NCBI RefSeq assembly: GCF_025699485.1
Contig: NZ_JANUXN010000022.1
Span: 1 to 55,944 of the forward strand
Source of the DNA: Thauera carbonicopians
GTDB taxonomy: Bacteria; Pseudomonadota; Gammaproteobacteria; Burkholderiales; Rhodocyclaceae
Length of the DNA: 55,944 nt
Direction of reading: 5' to 3'
Shown here piece by piece: positions 17,589 to 25,578 of the stretch (positions are counted from its first letter, which is position 1; the number at the start of each line of letters is the position of its first letter). A model generated the notes under the pieces. The model saw only the letters and a list, made by a program, of their open reading frames with translations, made no database searches and was not told where the DNA came from. Position numbers and translations under genes: made by a program.

Positions 17589-18250
17589 GAGGGGGCGGCC
17601 GGCAGCGCGTTCAGCAGATAGGCCCGGGTGGTGAGGTAGAGCACCAGCCCGTTCAGCAGATGCCACAGGAAATGGGTGCCGAGCGCAGCGTGCGGGCAGA
17701 CCTGCTGGTCGATCGAACGGAAAAAGAGCGACAGCAGGAGCACGGCGAATGCCGCCAGCACGCCCCAGGCGTCGCGGCGGCCGGCGCGCAGATGGTGGAG
17801 GCCAATGCCGGCGACGAACACCAGCGCGCTGCCATAGGCCAGCGAACCGTTCAGCCAGGCCCGCGGCAGGCTGGCGAAGGCGAAGGACAGGGCGAGGTAG
17901 AGCAGCACCAGCCCGGCCACCACGGCCACCGGCTGGCGGCTCACCCTGCGGGCATAGAGGCCGACGAAGGCAATCTGGTAGATGAAGATCGGCAACACGT
18001 CGGCGACCAGAGTCCCGCGATTGGCCAGGGTATGGAACAGGAAGCTGCCGATGCCGATCAGGGCCACGTTGGCCACCAGAAAGCTGCCCGCCGGATCGAG
18101 CCGCAGCCTTTCGCGCCGGATCAGATGCAGCAGGCCGAAGGCGGCGGCGATGAAGGACAGGTTGGTCAGCGCATTGACCGGCTCGGCCCAGAAGGCCGCC
18201 GAGGCGCGTTCGCAGTAGAGGTCCAGCGGAGTGCCGAGGTCGGAGGACAT
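17576..18250 (-). CDS. Ceramidase-family (CREST superfamily) membrane protein
   Basis: 224 residues with seven hydrophobic segments. The N-terminal motif [20 protein letters not shown] and the His-containing segments [13 protein letters not shown] and [15 protein letters not shown] are those of the ceramidase (PF05875) family, whose metal site uses Asp and His residues at membrane helices. Bacterial members are poorly characterised; hydrolysis of an amide-linked lipid is possible but unproven. An EGGAC-like GGAGG does not precede the start clearly. The gene is convergent with VF530 and divergent from the MFS gene. Confidence 0.8.
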   Translation of the reverse strand: MSSDLGTPLDLYCERASAAFWAEPVNALTNLSFIAAAFGLLHLIRRERLRLDPAGSFLVANVALIGIGSFLFHTLANRGTLVADVLPIFIYQIAFVGLYARRVSRQPVAVVAGLVLLYLALSFAFASLPRAWLNGSLAYGSALVFVAGIGLHHLRAGRRDAWGVLAAFAVLLLSLFFRSIDQQVCPHAALGTHFLWHLLNGLVLYLTTRAYLLNALPAAPSQPR

Positions 18251-18318
18251 GGATGCCCGGATGGAACGATGATGCTGCGCATGATGCCGTGGAACGACGT
18301 GGAAGGCGTGATTCGCCG

Positions 18319-18332
18319 GTCCACCGGTGGAC
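18319..18332. promoter_or_regulatory. 14-bp perfect palindrome between divergent ceramidase and MFS genes
   Basis: GTCCACCGGTGGAC reads the same on both strands and lies 69 bp from the ceramidase-family start and 120 bp from the MFS start. It is a candidate operator, but in GC-rich DNA a palindrome of this size is only moderately significant. Confidence 0.3.
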
Positions 18333-18451
18333 TCGGATACCGCCGCGGCCGTGGAAGGATGGGCATCGTGCCTGTTTTGCAGTGGCAGGTTGATGGCACT
18401 GCAGGCGTGCGGGCGCGATAATCCGCAGTTCGCTTTTCGGTTCCTGTCTCC

Positions 18452-20071
18452 ATGTCTTCGTCGCTCGTTTCCGCAGCCCACCCCCGTCCCGCCACCCGCC
18501 GCGAATGGTGGGGTCTCGCCGTACTGGTGCTGCCCACGCTGCTGCTGGCGCTGGACATGACGGTGCTGCACCTGGCAGCGCCGCACCTGAGTGCCGACCT
18601 GCGGCCGAGCAGCAGCGAGCTGCTGTGGATCCTGGACATCTACGGCTTCATGATCGCCGGCTTCCTGATCACGATGGGCACGCTGGGCGACCGCATCGGC
18701 CGGCGCCGCCTGCTGCTGGCCGGTGCCTTCGCCTTCGGCGTGGCCTCGGTGCTGGCGGCCCTGTCGACCACTGCGGCGATGCTGATCGCCACCCGCGCGC
18801 TGCTCGGCATCGCCGGCGCCACGCTGATGCCGTCCACGCTGTCCCTGATCCGCAACATGTTCCACGTCGAGCGCGAGCGCACGGTGGCGATCACGGTGTG
18901 GATGACCGGTTTCATCGTCGGCAGCGCGATCGGCCCGCTGGTCGGCGGCGTGCTGCTCGAATATTTCCCCTGGGGATCGGTGTTCCTGCTCGGCGTACCG
19001 GTGATGCTGGTGCTGCTGGTCGCCGGCCCGCTGCTGCTGCCGGAATTCCGCGACGATGCCGCCGGGCCGCTCGACCTACCGAGCGCGCTGCTGTGCGTCG
19101 GCATGGTGCTGGCGGTGATCTTCGGCATCAAGTCGGCGGCGCGCGACGGCGTGACGCTCGCCGCGCTGGCGGCGGTGCTGCTCGGGCTGGCGGTCGGCGT
19201 GCTGTTCGTGCGCCGCCAGCGCCAGCTGGCGCAGCCGATGTTCGATCTCGGCCTGTTCGCCAACCGCGGCTTCTCGGTGTCGGTGGCGGCGATGCTGCTG
19301 ACCATCCTGGCGCTGTCCGGCACCTGGCTGATGGTGTTCCAGTACCTGCAGGGCGTGCTCGGCCTGTCGCCGCTCGACGCCGGCATCGTGATGCTGCCGC
19401 CGGCACTGCTGCAGGTGCTGGCGTCGGTGCTGGTGCCGCGGCTGGCGCGCCGCCATCCGCCGCATCGGCTGGTCAGTGCCGGCCTGCTGCTGGCACTGCC
19501 GGGTTTCCTTGCGATGATGCTGGTCGGGGGCCCGCCTGCCGGCAGCCCGTATGTTGGCGATGCGGTCTCGCTGTGGCTGCTGGTGGCCGGCACCTCGGTG
19601 CTGGGGGTGGGCGTCATGCCGATGATGATCCTCGGCACCGACCTGGTGGTCGGTTCGGCACCGCCGACCAAGACCGGCGCCGCCGCGGCCACCTCGGAAA
19701 CGGCCACCGAGCTCGGCATGGCGCTCGGCATCGCGATCATCGGCAGCGTCGGCGCGGCGGTCTATCGCAGCCACATGCTGGCCGTGGCAAACGGTGTGGG
19801 ACTGCCGCCCGAACTCGCCGCCTCGGCCATCGATACCCTGGGCGGCGCGCTCGGCGCGGCGGAACGGCTGCCGGGCGAGGCCGGCGCGGCCCTGCTGCAT
19901 GCCGCGCGCGAAGCCTTCGCCGCGGCGCTGCATGTCAACGCGGTGATCAGCGCCACCATCATGCTGGCGACGGCGCTCATCGTTGCGCTGTTCCTGCGGC
20001 GGGCGGCGGGACCGGGGCAGGGGGAGAGCGGACACGGACCGGCTGACATATCAGATGATTTGATCAAGTAA
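18452..20071 (+). CDS. MFS multidrug exporter, DHA2 (14-TM) family
   Basis: 539 residues with about 14 transmembrane helices. Motif A is present as GTLGDRIGRRRLLLAG (near residue 75), motif B/C-type stretches include RALLGIAGATLMPSTLSLIRN, and the antiporter motif C appears as TGFIVGSAIGPLVGG. The layout resembles SmvA/QacA/EmrB drug-proton antiporters. The C-terminal 30 residues are polar and cytoplasmic. The gene precedes an AraC regulator by 80 bp in the same direction; whether the two are linked is unclear. Confidence 0.92.
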   Translation: MSSSLVSAAHPRPATRREWWGLAVLVLPTLLLALDMTVLHLAAPHLSADLRPSSSELLWILDIYGFMIAGFLITMGTLGDRIGRRRLLLAGAFAFGVASVLAALSTTAAMLIATRALLGIAGATLMPSTLSLIRNMFHVERERTVAITVWMTGFIVGSAIGPLVGGVLLEYFPWGSVFLLGVPVMLVLLVAGPLLLPEFRDDAAGPLDLPSALLCVGMVLAVIFGIKSAARDGVTLAALAAVLLGLAVGVLFVRRQRQLAQPMFDLGLFANRGFSVSVAAMLLTILALSGTWLMVFQYLQGVLGLSPLDAGIVMLPPALLQVLASVLVPRLARRHPPHRLVSAGLLLALPGFLAMMLVGGPPAGSPYVGDAVSLWLLVAGTSVLGVGVMPMMILGTDLVVGSAPPTKTGAAAATSETATELGMALGIAIIGSVGAAVYRSHMLAVANGVGLPPELAASAIDTLGGALGAAERLPGEAGAALLHAAREAFAAALHVNAVISATIMLATALIVALFLRRAAGPGQGESGHGPADISDDLIK

Positions 20072-20152
20072 TTCAATATTTCTTGTATCCTGACGACTTC
20101 CGCGTGCCCGACACGATCCTTCAAACGCGTTCAGTTTCCGCTTGGTCGTCAT

Positions 20153-21055
20153 ATGAGCACCTTGATTACTCCAAGGGACCTGCCTACCTGGGTGCCAGGG
20201 CGGGTCCTGTCCGCCAGTGACGGATTGGGCTGGAAGGATGTGGCTCACCGTGCCTATCTCTATACCGGCCTGGACGTGCTGGTGCCGCCGATGGACCATT
20301 GCATGATCGTCCGCTACCGCAGCGGCCAGACGCCGATGGACCGGCAGGTGGAGGGGCGCTGGAGCCGCAAGAAGTGCGTGCCGGGGGACTTCTCGCTGCT
20401 GACGCATGCGGAGATGTCCCATTGGCACTGGACCGAATGCATCGGCGTGTCCCACACCTATCTCTCGGGCGCGCTGATGCAGCGGGTGGCCGTGGACATC
20501 ACCGGGCGCAGCATGGTCGACGTGCGCCTGCAGGACGTGTTGCAGGCGCAGGACCCGATCGTCACCGGCATCGTCGATGCCATCACCGCGGAAGCGGAGC
20601 AGTGCGCGCCGGGCGGCAACATCTACGTCGAGGGGCTCGCGCTGCAGCTGGCCGTCCATCTGTTCCGCAAGTACGCCTGTATCGACATTCGCGACGACAC
20701 ACCGGTGGGGCCGCTGGCGCCCCGGCAGATACGCCGCCTCGACGAATACGTCGAAACCCATCTGCACAAGGGGATCACCATCGAGCAGATGGCCGAGGCA
20801 ATCGGGCTCGGCGTATGGACCTTCTCCAAGCATTTCCGCGCGAGCACGGGCATGTCTCCCCACGAGTACGTCGTCCGCCGCCGCCTGGAGCGGGCCGCCC
20901 GCCTGCTGACCAGCGATGGCCTGGCGATCAAGCAGGTCGCGGCGATGTGCGGATTCGCCGACCAGGCCCATCTGACGCGGGTGATGCGCAGCAGGATGGG
21001 CACCACGCCGGCCTGTCTCAGAAAGACCGGCGGCCTCAGGCCGGAACAGGAATGA
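20153..21055 (+). CDS. AraC-family transcriptional regulator
   Basis: 300 residues. The N-terminal about 190 residues are a sensor domain without clear assignment. The C-terminal about 100 residues contain two helix-turn-helix motifs: ITIEQMAEAIGLGVWTFSKHF and LAIKQVAAMCGFADQAHLTRVM, ending in MGTTPACLR. Once the mobile element is removed conceptually, this gene is the direct neighbour of the Baeyer-Villiger operon, so it may be its activator, as ChnR-like AraC proteins are for cyclohexanol genes. That link is an inference. Confidence 0.88.
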   Translation: MSTLITPRDLPTWVPGRVLSASDGLGWKDVAHRAYLYTGLDVLVPPMDHCMIVRYRSGQTPMDRQVEGRWSRKKCVPGDFSLLTHAEMSHWHWTECIGVSHTYLSGALMQRVAVDITGRSMVDVRLQDVLQAQDPIVTGIVDAITAEAEQCAPGGNIYVEGLALQLAVHLFRKYACIDIRDDTPVGPLAPRQIRRLDEYVETHLHKGITIEQMAEAIGLGVWTFSKHFRASTGMSPHEYVVRRRLERAARLLTSDGLAIKQVAAMCGFADQAHLTRVMRSRMGTTPACLRKTGGLRPEQE

Positions 21056-21093
21056 AAAATAACCCCCACGCTCCCTCACTGCGTGCGGTCGCT

Positions 21094-21114
21094 GCCCCCC
21101 AAGGGGGCGCTTTT
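21094..21114 (+). terminator. Terminator-like hairpin after the AraC gene
   Basis: GCCCCC (21094-21099) pairs with GGGGGC (21103-21108) across a 3-nt loop, followed by GC and four T residues. The surrounding sequence (CCCCCAAGGGGG) resembles an intergenic repeat common in betaproteobacteria. It ends the araC transcript. Confidence 0.6.
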
Positions 21115-21134
21115 CATCTTGGGGCGGCCCGGCG

Positions 21135-21142
21135 ATGAAAAA
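21135..21142. repeat. Left attachment-site repeat of the integrative element
   Basis: The octamer ATGAAAAA (TTTTTCAT on the other strand). It is the left copy of the direct repeat bounding the element, directly after the host AraC terminator region. From here to the relaxase scrap (about 200 bp) no gene can be supported. Confidence 0.6.
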
Positions 21143-21340
21143 TGTCTGCTGTCAAGCCTTCCGCGTACAAGTGACGTGGAGAGAAAGGCTATACAGCGCA
21201 CGAGGTTAGAGCTGATTTCTGGGTAGCAGGCACCTGAATCATCCAAACGTCAGGGGCCAATTGGGGTGCATTGTCGTGGCAAGCCTTGGCTCTGTGTAGC
21301 GTGGATTGGCGCAGGGTATAGCTGCCGAAACCGGTCTGGA

Positions 21341-21502
21341 TCATCGCCCGATGGCCAGTGCGTGGCCGTTATCTACCGGCGCTCCGTCATGCTCGCCAGC
21401 GGGCGCTACGCGATGCTCGATGACGGCATGGGCTTCTCACTGGTGCTGTGGAAGCCAGTGATTGAGCAGCGGCTGAGGCGGCAGCGCGGCCCTTCGGTTT
21501 GA
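21341..21502 (+). pseudogene. 3' remnant of a VirD2-like relaxase (DUF3363) gene
   Basis: The frame reads SSPDGQCVAVIYRRSVMLAS, then GRYAMLDDGMGFSLVLWKPV, then IEQRLRRQRGPSV and a stop. This is the recognisable C-terminal end of DUF3363 relaxases carried by Tn4371-type elements, in which a stretch after IEQRL (normally about 15-20 residues) is missing. Nothing upstream in frame belongs to the family. It marks the former transfer module of the element. Confidence 0.7.
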
Positions 21503-21574
21503 GCGCCCAGCCTTGCCTCGACGGCCTCCGGGGAGTCCGTCGTTACTCGAAAAATACATGCGCGCGCAAATAGT

Positions 21575-21616
21575 TTGACAGCCCTGTTCCCCTTCATTAA
21601 CATGCATGTGCATGCA
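21575..21616 (+). promoter_or_regulatory. Promoter and palindromic operator of the frnE-SMR-deaminase operon
   Basis: The -35 box TTGACA (21575-21580), a 17-bp spacer and the -10 box TAACAT (21598-21603) form a strong sigma-70-type promoter. TGCATG-TG-CATGCA (21603-21616), an inverted repeat, overlaps the end of the -10 and the expected transcription start. The same palindrome with one mismatch lies in front of marR, so MarR repression is likely. Confidence 0.75.
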
Positions 21617-21633
21617 AATAAATGGAGTCCGAC

Positions 21634-22263
21634 ATGGCATCTATCACCCTCTATTCCGACTATGTGTGCCCCTACTGCCTGCTGGCGGAAAAGGTACTGT
21701 CCGACGCGATCGGCAACCGGGACATCGACATCACATGGCGTCCCTTTGAGCTGCGTCCCGCGCCCGAGCCGACGCTGAGGCCGGAAGACCCGTATCTGCC
21801 GTCCGTCTGGCAGCGATCCGTCTATCCGCTGGCCGAGCGCCTCGGGGTGCCGATCCGCTTGCCTTCCATATCGCCCCAGCCTCGCACGGCAAAGGCGTTT
21901 GAACTGCTGGCGATGGCCCGGGATCAGGGGCTGGACAACGCTTACTCCCTGCGCGTCCTGCGGGCCTTCTTTCAGGAGGATCGGGACATCGGCGAACCTG
22001 AAATTCTGATCGAACTCGCCGCCGAGATCGGGCTTGACCCCGACGAGGCCAGGCATGCGCTCGAAAACGGCACCTATGCCCAGCGCCACCGCGAGGCCCA
22101 ACGCCATGCCCGCGAGGAAATGCAGATCACATCCGTTCCCACCATCGTCGTCGGGAAACAAGTGTTCCGTGGCACGCCGCCTCTGGATGAACTCAAGCGT
22201 GCCATCGACCAGCTCGGAAACGAGCCGAACGGCGATCCGTCGCCAGCATCACCGCAGGGCTGA
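21634..22263 (+). CDS. DsbA-family thiol oxidoreductase, FrnE-like
   Basis: 209 residues without signal peptide, so cytoplasmic. The thioredoxin-fold active site CPYC is at about 14-17 (SDYVCPYCLLAEK) and the cis-Pro loop is SVPTIVVG near residue 175. The helical insertion between matches the FrnE/2-hydroxychromene-isomerase-like DsbA group. GGAG six bases before the ATG at 21634 decides this start over the ATG four codons upstream. It is the first gene of the MarR-controlled operon. A role in thiol or disulfide handling during xenobiotic stress is inferred. Confidence 0.88.
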   Translation: MASITLYSDYVCPYCLLAEKVLSDAIGNRDIDITWRPFELRPAPEPTLRPEDPYLPSVWQRSVYPLAERLGVPIRLPSISPQPRTAKAFELLAMARDQGLDNAYSLRVLRAFFQEDRDIGEPEILIELAAEIGLDPDEARHALENGTYAQRHREAQRHAREEMQITSVPTIVVGKQVFRGTPPLDELKRAIDQLGNEPNGDPSPASPQG

Positions 22264-22327
22264 ACGCCCATTTTCTCGACACATCACCCAACCGCTCTTT
22301 GGGGCATCAACGAAAGGAACCTTCATC

Positions 22328-22648
22328 ATGAGTTGGCTATATCTGAGCATCGCCGTGGTCTTTGAAATTGCGGTAGCCATTTCCGCAGGCAACGCCAAGG
22401 GCTTCACCCGCCTTGGCTGGACAGCCGCCACGCTGGTCAGCGGGGCCATCGCCACCTACTTCCTCAGCCTTGCCTTGCTGACCTTCGATGTCGGCGTGGG
22501 CTATGCCATCTGGACGTCCGTTGCAGGCGTGGGAATCGTCATCCTGGGGGCCTTGTTCTTCGGGCAACGACTGAACCTGAGCAAGTTCTTCGGAATCGCG
22601 CTCGTCATCGGCGGCGTCGTGGGTCTGCGGCTCAGTGGCGCGGCATGA
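22328..22648 (+). CDS. SMR-family efflux subunit, EmrE/QacE-like
   Basis: 106 residues with four transmembrane helices. The essential membrane Glu lies in helix 1 (VVFEIAVAISAG, residue 14). The stretch YAIWTSVAGVGIVILGALFFGQRL and following resembles EmrE-type members. AAGGAA precedes the ATG. It is followed by a second, different SMR gene, so the two probably form a heteromeric pump, as in paired SMR systems. The substrate is unknown; small cationic drugs are typical for the family. Confidence 0.9.
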   Translation: MSWLYLSIAVVFEIAVAISAGNAKGFTRLGWTAATLVSGAIATYFLSLALLTFDVGVGYAIWTSVAGVGIVILGALFFGQRLNLSKFFGIALVIGGVVGLRLSGAA

Positions 22649-22704
22649 AGACGACAGACCACCGCTTCATTCACTCTCAATCTGACATCACAAAGGAATC
22701 CGAC

Positions 22705-23094
22705 ATGACGACTATCAACGAAACCAGCCAAAGCAACGGACGTGCTTGGATCATGCTGCTGCTGGCCAGCGCATTCGAGATTGGCTATGCCCTCAGCGTA
22801 GGGGGCAGCCAGGCATTCACGGTGCTTGGATGGTCGATTTCCGCTGGGGTGTTTTTCCTGCTGACGTTGTATGCGCTCAGTGTTGCGCTGAAAACCATCG
22901 ACGTGGGCATCGGCTATGCCGTATGGGCCGGTATCGGCTCGGTGGGGGCGGCGACTTTCGGTAGCGTCCTGCTTGACCAGCCGCTGACACTGGCCCAGGC
23001 ATGCTGGCTGGCCGTCATCATCGGTGGCGTGGTCTGGTTGAAGCTCGCCGACAGCGCCAAGCTCCAGGCTCACAAAAGTGGGGTTCCCGCATGA
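22705..23094 (+). CDS. SMR-family efflux subunit, SugE/Gdx-like
   Basis: 129 residues. After a polar 12-residue leader come four helices with the conserved Glu in helix 1 (LLLASAFEIGYALSVGG). The segment YAVWAGIGSVGAATFGSVLL is close to SugE/Gdx proteins, many of which export guanidinium. Start 22705 has AAGGAATCC before it; an upstream in-frame ATG at 22645 would overlap the previous stop and give a longer, atypical leader. The stop overlaps the deaminase start by 4 bp (ATGA). Confidence 0.88.
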   Translation: MTTINETSQSNGRAWIMLLLASAFEIGYALSVGGSQAFTVLGWSISAGVFFLLTLYALSVALKTIDVGIGYAVWAGIGSVGAATFGSVLLDQPLTLAQACWLAVIIGGVVWLKLADSAKLQAHKSGVPA

Positions 23095-23570
23095 AGGCGG
23101 GCGATTTCGATGAACGCCTCATGCAGCGCATGAAGGAGGCCGTCGCCTGGTCGGGCGAGCATGTCCACGGCGGTGGCATTCCCTTCACGGCCTTCGTGGT
23201 CGATGCACGCGGCACGGTTCTCGGGCGTGGGGTCAACCGCGTCCGGGAACACCACGACCCGACCGCCCATGCGGAAATCGAAGCCATCCGGGATGCGTGC
23301 CGCACGGCGGGCACGCCATATCTTCGCGGCCTGACGCTGTTGGCCTCGGGGGAACCGTGCGCCATGTGCTACCTGAGCGCGCTCTATGCGGGTATCGAGC
23401 AGGTGTATTTCGCCGTCGATCGGAACGAGGCGGCGGCACATGGGTTCGACTATCGCGGCACCTATGCGCTGTTCTCCCGCGACCCGCTGGCTTGGCAATC
23501 CCCCGCCGTGCGCAAGCTGCCGGTGCCGGAGGGAATGCAACCCTTTCTGGCGTTTCGCTCGCAGACGTGA
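23091..23570 (+). CDS. Nucleoside/nucleobase deaminase-like protein (CMP/dCMP deaminase fold)
   Basis: 159 residues. The zinc and catalytic motifs are intact: HAEIEAI (His-Ala-Glu, about residues 62-64) and PCAMC (about 92-96). The overall layout resembles guanine deaminase/TadA-type single-domain enzymes. The start overlaps the stop of the SugE-like gene (ATGA), so the enzyme is translationally coupled to the exporter pair. Deamination of an amino-substituted base or analogue is the likely chemistry; the substrate cannot be read from sequence. Confidence 0.88.
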   Translation: MKAGDFDERLMQRMKEAVAWSGEHVHGGGIPFTAFVVDARGTVLGRGVNRVREHHDPTAHAEIEAIRDACRTAGTPYLRGLTLLASGEPCAMCYLSALYAGIEQVYFAVDRNEAAAHGFDYRGTYALFSRDPLAWQSPAVRKLPVPEGMQPFLAFRSQT

Positions 23571-23589
23571 GCGCCACAGGGTGGGCCTC

Positions 23590-23619
23590 TTGACGTGCTT
23601 GCATGGGCATACATATGAG
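23590..23619 (+). promoter_or_regulatory. marR promoter with operator palindrome
   Basis: TTGACG (23590-23595) is a -35 candidate, with TATGAG about 18 bp downstream as a weak -10. Between them lies TGCATG-GG-CATACA (23600-23613), the same inverted repeat as at the operon's first promoter with one changed base. This suggests MarR binds both sites and represses itself. Confidence 0.65.
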
Positions 23620-23657
23620 AAAATGGATCGTCCGTCGTTCAATAGGAGTACGCGCCG

Positions 23658-24071
23658 GTGACGTCAAAGAAAAGCGATGCTTGGCTCATGCTGATCCAGA
23701 TCGTCGCCAACGTCGAAGCCGATCTGGTCAAGGTGCTGCAAGCCCGGCATGGGCTTGGCCTGTCGGAATACCGCGCACTGGAAATACTGGCCCGGTCGCA
23801 GAACTCCGAACTGCGCATGCAGGATCTGGCTGCGCACCTTGGTCTGAACCAAAGTTCGGTGTCGCGGATGGTCGAACGTCTGGAGCGTTCCGGCTTCACC
23901 GTCCGCGATCTGTGCCCGGACGACAAGCGGGGGGTTTACACGGTGCTGACCAAAGACGGACGCACACGCCTCGAAAGCGCGCAGCCCGACTACGAGAAAG
24001 CATTGGCGGCTGCGCTCAAGGCGCATGGCGGCGAAAAGTTGCTGGCAATGCAAGGCGCGAAGGCGCGATAG
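23658..24071 (+). CDS. MarR-family transcriptional regulator
   Basis: 137 residues from a GTG start with AGGAG nine bases upstream (23644-23648). The winged helix-turn-helix is clear: LRMQDLAAHLGLNQSSVSRMVERLERSGF, followed by the wing with the family's DxR-like DDKRGVYTVLT. It is the last gene of the cassette. Shared palindromes upstream of frnE and of this gene point to local autorepression lifted by a small molecule, the classical MarR mode. Confidence 0.92.
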   Translation: MTSKKSDAWLMLIQIVANVEADLVKVLQARHGLGLSEYRALEILARSQNSELRMQDLAAHLGLNQSSVSRMVERLERSGFTVRDLCPDDKRGVYTVLTKDGRTRLESAQPDYEKALAAALKAHGGEKLLAMQGAKAR

Positions 24072-24177
24072 GCCATGCGTTGAGCCTTGCCAACAGGGCG
24101 AGGCTGATTGATGAGTGTTGTGTGCTCGCTGCGCGCTCAGCCAGCCGGGCGCGGTTCGTCATCGGCCATGAGGTCAG

Positions 24178-25077
24178 ATGATGGAACTCCGACATCTACG
24201 CTGCTTTCTCGCCGTGGCCGAAGAACTCCATTTCGCCCGCGCCGCCGAGCGCCTGCACATCGAGCAGTCGCCGCTGTCGCGAGCCATCAAGGAGTTGGAA
24301 GAAGACTTGGGCGTGCGCCTGTTCATCCGAACCACACGCAGCACCCGCCTGTCGCGTGCCGGGCAGGTCTTCAAGGAGCATGTGCCGCGCATCTTCACCG
24401 CCTTGCAGCAGGCCCGCGAGGGAGCCAAAGCGGTGGCCGCCGGCTACGACGGTCAATTGCGCATCGCCCTGTCCGACGGCATCACGCCGCCGCGCCTGGG
24501 TGCCTGCCTGGAGAAGTGCCGGGGCGACGATCCCGAAGTCGGGATTCATCTGGCCGAAATACCGCTGTCGCAGCAGATCGCCGGACTGCGCGAAGACCTC
24601 TACGATGCGGGGTTCGCGCAGTCCGACGACGTGGGCGATGGCCTGCTGGCGGTGCCTGCCTGGCATGACCCGCTGGTGGTGGCAGTGCCAGCCAGACATC
24701 CACTGCTGACCCACAAACGCATCCCGCTGGAAGAAGTCCTGCGCTATCCGCTGGCGATGGGCGACCCGCATGTGTGCGAAGGCTACTGTTGGCAAATTGC
24801 ACGGGTGCTGCACACCGTGGACACGGAGCCGCTGGTGGCGGAAGAAGTCGCCTCGCTCGACCTGATGCTGACCCTGGTTTCGGCCGGCTATGCCTTGGCG
24901 CTGCTCGGGGCGTCGCAGATCGCTGCCAGCCGTTCGCCGGACATAGCCAGCCGCCCGCTGTCGGGCATCTCCCCGGCTCTGACGACCTATCTTCTGCGGG
25001 CCGACACGGCTCCCTCTGAACCGCTGTCCCGCTTCATTAAGCGGGCCATTTCGGGCGTTTCTGGCCCGCACCGCTGA
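24178..25077 (+). CDS. LysR-family transcriptional regulator carried by the element
   Basis: 299 residues starting MMELRHLRCFLAVAEELHFARAAERLHIEQSPLSRAIKELEEDLG, a textbook LysR helix-turn-helix, followed by a substrate-binding domain to the C-terminus. A second ATG one codon downstream is equally possible. It lies on the integrative remnant between marR and the integrase region. A neighbouring target gene is not obvious; the cargo operon already has a MarR regulator, so this LysR may control host genes or genes since lost. Confidence 0.9.
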   Translation: MMELRHLRCFLAVAEELHFARAAERLHIEQSPLSRAIKELEEDLGVRLFIRTTRSTRLSRAGQVFKEHVPRIFTALQQAREGAKAVAAGYDGQLRIALSDGITPPRLGACLEKCRGDDPEVGIHLAEIPLSQQIAGLREDLYDAGFAQSDDVGDGLLAVPAWHDPLVVAVPARHPLLTHKRIPLEEVLRYPLAMGDPHVCEGYCWQIARVLHTVDTEPLVAEEVASLDLMLTLVSAGYALALLGASQIAASRSPDIASRPLSGISPALTTYLLRADTAPSEPLSRFIKRAISGVSGPHR

Positions 25078-25499
25078 TTCACTTCCCGAGATTCGATGCG
25101 CTGCGGCTCCGGCGCAGCACGGCGTGCTGCTGCGCAGGTGGCACGCGGGCAAACCAGCATTCATGCGGTTTGGTGAATCTCGACGGCACGATGCCATCGA
25201 CGCGGCGTGCCGCGCTTCCCCCATGTGCAGACTGGCTTCGACGCGACCCCGTGCCGCGTCCTTTTGTCTTGCCTTCCGCCGCTTCAAGCGCCACGGCACG
25301 CAAACTCGGTGTGGCGGCGGCGCGGCATGGGCCACTGTCTGCACGTGGGACGGCTGCGCCGAGTGCGATTTGGCGCGCAGTGTGAATGCACGCGCAATGA
25401 CAGGCCGGAGACACGACGCAATGCACGCCGATGGCTTCATGATGAGCGGCGACGATGCCAGCGACCACGCTTTCGGCTGACGTGGCTTTCTAAATGCTG
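25078..25499. other. Region without a supportable gene
   Basis: Several open frames of 70-130 codons exist in different frames, but none has a family resemblance, a convincing ribosome site or a consistent reading direction. The stretch is probably degraded element DNA between the LysR gene and the integrase. Confidence 0.5.
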
Positions 25500-25542
25500 C
25501 CGCCCCTGTTTTGCGCACGTTGTCGTGCGTAAAACAGGGCGG
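25500..25542. terminator. Long near-perfect hairpin downstream of the integrase gene
   Basis: The left arm 25500-25519 (CCGCCCCTGTTTTGCGCACG) pairs with the right arm 25524-25542 (CGTGCGTAAAACAGGGCGG) across a 4-nt loop TTGT, with one G-T pair and one extra C. It lies 36 bp after the integrase stop, so it is a likely terminator, although no T-tract follows on the minus strand. A recombination-site role is an alternative. Confidence 0.5.
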
Positions 25543-25578
25543 AATCTTGTAATCGGAATGCAGAACGGAGCGGCTATG

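Noticed and set aside
21061-21120. GC-rich repeat after araC as the end of the integrative element
   Set aside because: The hairpin is a common betaproteobacterial intergenic sequence and fits the host araC terminator; the att octamer lies just beyond it.
25124-25480. 118-codon frame between the LysR gene and the integrase
   Set aside because: No ribosome site, no domain and overlapping frames of equal quality on the other strand; reported only as a gene-free stretch.
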